DNA of 64,000 nt from Pempheris klunzingeri (taxonomy: Eukaryota > Chordata > Actinopteri > Acropomatiformes > Pempheridae), in assembly GCF_042242105.1 (NCBI RefSeq), contig NC_092022.1, forward strand, positions 12,458,001 to 12,522,000, in the 5' to 3' direction. How positions within the stretch are numbered: position 1 is the stretch's first letter; every line of letters starts with the position of its first letter. The position numbers were made by a program, and so were the translations under genes. The notes below the pieces were generated by a model. That model was given only the letters and a program-made list of their open reading frames with translations. It did no database searches and was not told where the DNA came from. Positions 60,701 to 64,000 of this stretch are shown one piece after another.

Positions 60701-63012
60701 TCAGGCTGCAAAGATTTTGGACAATAGCAGCAAACCAACCCTTCCTTATCACTTATCTCCTTTTAAGCTTTATTTTTTTAGCATGTACTGTTGCTTTATC
60801 TATCAAATTCTGGTCATTATTGTCATATATTGTTGATACTGGATCATACATGTGCAAAACTGACTGGACAAACCACTACTTTTTTGTTTTCTTTAACATA
60901 AAAGGCTGTGTTTAAAGAAGAAGTGAAAATATGAAATACGGAAAGGTTCAACGATGCAACAAAGAGACGTTTCTTCGGCAGTATGAGCTTTAATGGTCGA
61001 AGTTGCAGCTGCTGTTGTGTTAAGGAAGATCAGGAGTAAAAAGACAGAAATAAGAGACAACAAAGGAATATCTTTTGATGTCATATTTTTTATTATAGCA
61101 CAACAAACACGGATAAACAAGTGGAATGGATATATTAAAAAAACACACTTCTCTTAATAATGGACACACACACACACACGGGTGTACACGCGCACGTCCT
61201 AAACAGTACAAAAGATTACTCCCTGCATTGCTGCAGTCATACATACGAGCAATATCGCGTATTTATATGACCATATGTTATGGTCATAAATGGACATTGA
61301 GCACTTTTTCATTCTGCCTTAATGGCAGCAGCAGAATAAACGGACTTAGACCTTCAACCCGCAGAAAACACACACATTTAAAACCATCTCATTTAAGATC
61401 TGATAAATCTAGTAAATGTGGACTTTCTTTTTGCCAACATGTGGGGAATCATTTGACTCGTCGCGTACTTGCGCAGTCATCAGCACGCACCAGGACATCT
61501 TTTGGCGCTATCCGGGTTAAGGTCTGGCGTCTGGCCTTTTAAATTTCATGGTTGAATCTGAACTCAGAAGCCAAGACACCTTCTGATGCTCCCTATACTC
61601 ATTAAACTTTGTTTTACGTCTTGGCGTCCAAATATTGAGTATAATATCAGTTAATTTTCAAAAGTGTGAGAATTTATTTTAGCCAAAGTTGAATTTTGTC
61701 CAGGCAAATTAGTGACGTCATTTGATCCTTGTAGGTTGGCGATGACAAAGACAAGATTTGTTTTGAGACCCAAACACTTTGTAGTTTTTATTTTCCTACA
61801 GATGCACCACAACCGTAATTATCACTTGTAAAAATGGGATTTATTTTGAAATGTGTCTTTTTGGTCTCTCTGGTCATTTCGTATTTGGCTATTGGTGGAA
61901 CATAGTGCACCCAATTTGAGTTAATTTCAGCTTACAGAAGTGTGGTTTGTACCGCTGCAACACTCTTATAATTTCATTTTTCTACTTAACAACTGTCACA
62001 TCTACACATCCTTATATTTAGCATCATCGTCTTTAACGTTGCAACAATTCAAATCATTTTTCCCCCCAAACCAACTGATTCACAGTGAAAGTAAAAAAAA
62101 AAAAAAAGATAACATCTGAAAAATCAACACTAATTACGCACATCATCACACATGTAACGCACAATAAATAGCCTGCAACACAACACACATGCATACACAT
62201 AAAATTAAAGCTCATCACAGACTCATCACCGCTTCTTAAAATGCACCAAAGTCACCACATTACAGACACACACATGTGCAGCTTTTAGGATTTACTAATG
62301 CATTTATTAGACTGAAGTTGTTATCTACCTCATCCAGTCTGCACATACACATTAAACATGCAGTATTTATGCCACAGCTAGTCTAATTTGTGTTCCCTGA
62401 GACAGTGGTGACTTCTGAGGTAACTCCCCTCTTCGTTGTATATCAGTATAGTATTATTTTCTGCGGAGTTCAGGCTTGTTTCACAGCCTACAAGCTGAGA
62501 AGCCACAGTGGTGTATTACAGGGCAGGACAGTAAACTCCTGTCATTAGATACAACAGTAACATCGTCCTTCTTATGAAAGCTTTTATCTTGTTAGCACTT
62601 TAACGGACCTTTTTACTTCCTCTGCTCTGCAGTCTCCTCTTTCCTGCCCTCGGCCTCTGTGTCTGATAGGGATTGTCTCATACAGTGGCTGTGGTGGTTT
62701 TATGTTGAGCGCGGAACTCGGATGCAGTCTTATTAACGACACGTTTATGAACAATCAAATGGCCCTCGTTAAAATTTATTGATGGGCATAAAAACATGAA
62801 CGGTCACTAGCCGAATATAGCCCGCTGCAGTGGGCTGCCTGTCAAGAATCTGATTCCCCTCCTCTCCTATCTCCGCAGATCCCATTTAGGAAATGTTTGG
62901 TCTGTTGCGCCCTCGTTAAAACAGCGCAAACTTTATTGTTGGTGTATCCTGCGTCTCATATTTTCATTCCCTCTGTCGTCTGTCTTGCTCATGTGTAGCC
63001 ACTGTGTGGGCT

Positions 63013-63058
63013 TCTCTCTCTCTCTCTTTCCCTCTCCCTCTCTCCCTCTCTCTCTCTG
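63013..63058. repeat. (CT)n low-complexity tract
   Basis: TC-rich run with CCCT interruptions. Confidence 0.85.
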
Positions 63059-63483
63059 TTTGGACACAAACAGCATTCACAAGAAGTTATAAACCCTACA
63101 CTTTATCAAATACAGCCCACTGCTACTCAGATACAGATAAAAGGCGGCAACGATTCAATAAACACTTTAATGCTGTAATACTACCCATTGCAATAACATG
63201 GGGCTACGCTAGATTTCGCCAGACAGAGATTGATTACACCATCAAATAGTGCCTAGCTCGGTTTTAGTGTGCGCAGGTCTGTACTGCGACGAGAGAAAGA
63301 GCCACCATTAGAACAACAAAGGCATATTTTCTGTATACGGAAACATGGTTGTTGACGTTACCTCTAATACGCCCGAGAAAAGGAGCAAAAGAGCACATTC
63401 TTTAATCCGATTTACGTGCATTGGTATCCCAGGATAAGTGGCGCATTGATCCACTGTACAATTTTTGTGGGGGTAAATATAAT

Positions 63484-63506
63484 CACGTGTCGGCGAGGCA
63501 GCCAAT
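63484..63506 (+). promoter_or_regulatory. CACGTG E-box and CCAAT box upstream of hoxc9a
   Basis: CACGTG at 63484-63489 starts 145 bases before the start codon. CCAAT follows at 63502-63506, almost the same spacing as upstream of hoxc12a. Use by USF-type factors and NF-Y is inferred. Confidence 0.5.
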
Positions 63507-63628
63507 AGGAGCCAAGGAAGCGTTGAGAAATAATTACCTGCCTTGATTGTTCTATGGCTAGATAAAAAAGTACACATACACTCCATATAATGATCGGATG
63601 CATGTAAAAGAGTCAGGGAGGCTCCGAC

Positions 63629-64000
63629 ATGTCGACCACGGGTCCCATAAGTAATTATTATGTGGACTCCTTGATCAACCATGAAAACGAGGATGTCCTT
63701 GCTGCAACTCGGTTTTCGGCTCCCGGTTCGCACCCAGCCGTCCCTCGTCCGCCGTCCCTAGTACCGGAGTGTGCTGACTATCCTTCCTGCAGCTTCGCAC
63801 CCAAGCCACCCGTCTTCTCCACCTCCTGGGCCCCTGTACATTCCCAGTCATCAGTGGTTTACCATCCATACAGTCACCAACCTCACTTAGGCACAGACTC
63901 GAGGTATATGCGGTCATGGCTGGAGCCGATATCAGGCGCCGTGCCTTTCCACGGCTATCCGGGGAACAGCAGGCACTATGGGCTGAAGCCCGACGCCTTT
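63629..64000 (+). CDS. hoxc9a: Hoxc9a, exon 1, cut by window end
   Basis: Group-9 Hox transcription factor of the C cluster, acting at thoracic/trunk levels. The first 124 codons are present and the frame is open at the edge. The N-terminus MSTTGPISNYYVDSLINHEN, then FSAPGSHPAV, YPSCSFAPKPPVFSTSWAPV, SQSSVVYHPY, QPHLGTDSRYMRSWLEP, GAVPFHGYPG and RHYGLKPDAF, follow HOXC9 almost block for block. This is the Hox9 N-terminal activation region. The W-containing PBX motif and the homeodomain must lie beyond 64000. The ATG at 63629 gives the conserved start. Confidence 0.97.
   Translation, partial: MSTTGPISNYYVDSLINHENEDVLAATRFSAPGSHPAVPRPPSLVPECADYPSCSFAPKPPVFSTSWAPVHSQSSVVYHPYSHQPHLGTDSRYMRSWLEPISGAVPFHGYPGNSRHYGLKPDAF

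Larger units (their letters stand above)
57096..63483. other. mir-196a-hoxc9a intergenic region
   Basis: Besides microsatellites and poly(A)/poly(T) runs (58883-58898, 60118-60134, 62092-62106) no gene was recognised in about 6.4 kb. A 209-codon minus-strand frame (57124-57753) ends in the CA tract and shows no domain. Confidence 0.5.

Overview
This window is the 5' (posterior) part of a vertebrate HoxC cluster, most likely the HoxCa copy of a percomorph teleost fish. Paralogy groups 13, 12, 11, 10 and 9 lie in order on the + strand: hoxc13a, hoxc12a, hoxc11a, hoxc10a and the first part of hoxc9a, which runs off the right edge. The homeodomains and their flanks match groups 13 to 9 with C-type diagnostic residues, for example the group-13 [12 protein letters not shown] stretch followed by a VSKSK tail. 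The short introns (1.2-2.3 kb), abundant CA/GT microsatellites and a nested pair of dispersed repeats at the left edge, of kinds I recognise from percomorph genomes, point to a spiny-rayed fish. The a/b duplicate assignment is inferred.

Layout. 1-16 kb is the 5' flank of the cluster. It holds a nested repeat (60-812), two or three candidate exons of a gene I do not recognise (1663-2431), several short inverted repeats, and three tandem hexamer arrays (6.9, 9.8 and 14.6 kb) that look like DR0 nuclear-receptor sites. 16.6-20.8 kb is hoxc13a. 20.8-27.9 kb is noncoding. 27.9-30.9 kb is hoxc12a. 31-41.6 kb is the noncoding interval that holds HOTAIR in mammals; no HOTAIR-like sequence is recognisable. 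41.6-44.7 kb is hoxc11a, 52.5-55.9 kb is hoxc10a. 55.9-63.6 kb holds mir-196a (mature arm at 57016-57037) and a possible upstream exon. hoxc9a starts at 63629.

Each Hox gene has the usual two-exon form: a long variable exon 1, and a short exon 2 carrying the whole homeodomain, with a phase-1 intron just before it. Proteins predicted by joining the exons are 306 aa (c13a), 274 aa (c12a), 322 aa (c11a) and 329 aa (c10a). The genes act together as nuclear transcription factors that pattern the posterior trunk and tail, and mir-196a is a post-transcriptional regulator of Hox and trunk genes embedded among them. The main points for a second look are the triple DR0 arrays upstream of hoxc13a, a CACGTG box at a similar distance upstream of four of the five start codons, the shortened and altered C-terminal tail of Hoxc10a, the unidentified exons near the left edge, and the candidate exon upstream of mir-196a.
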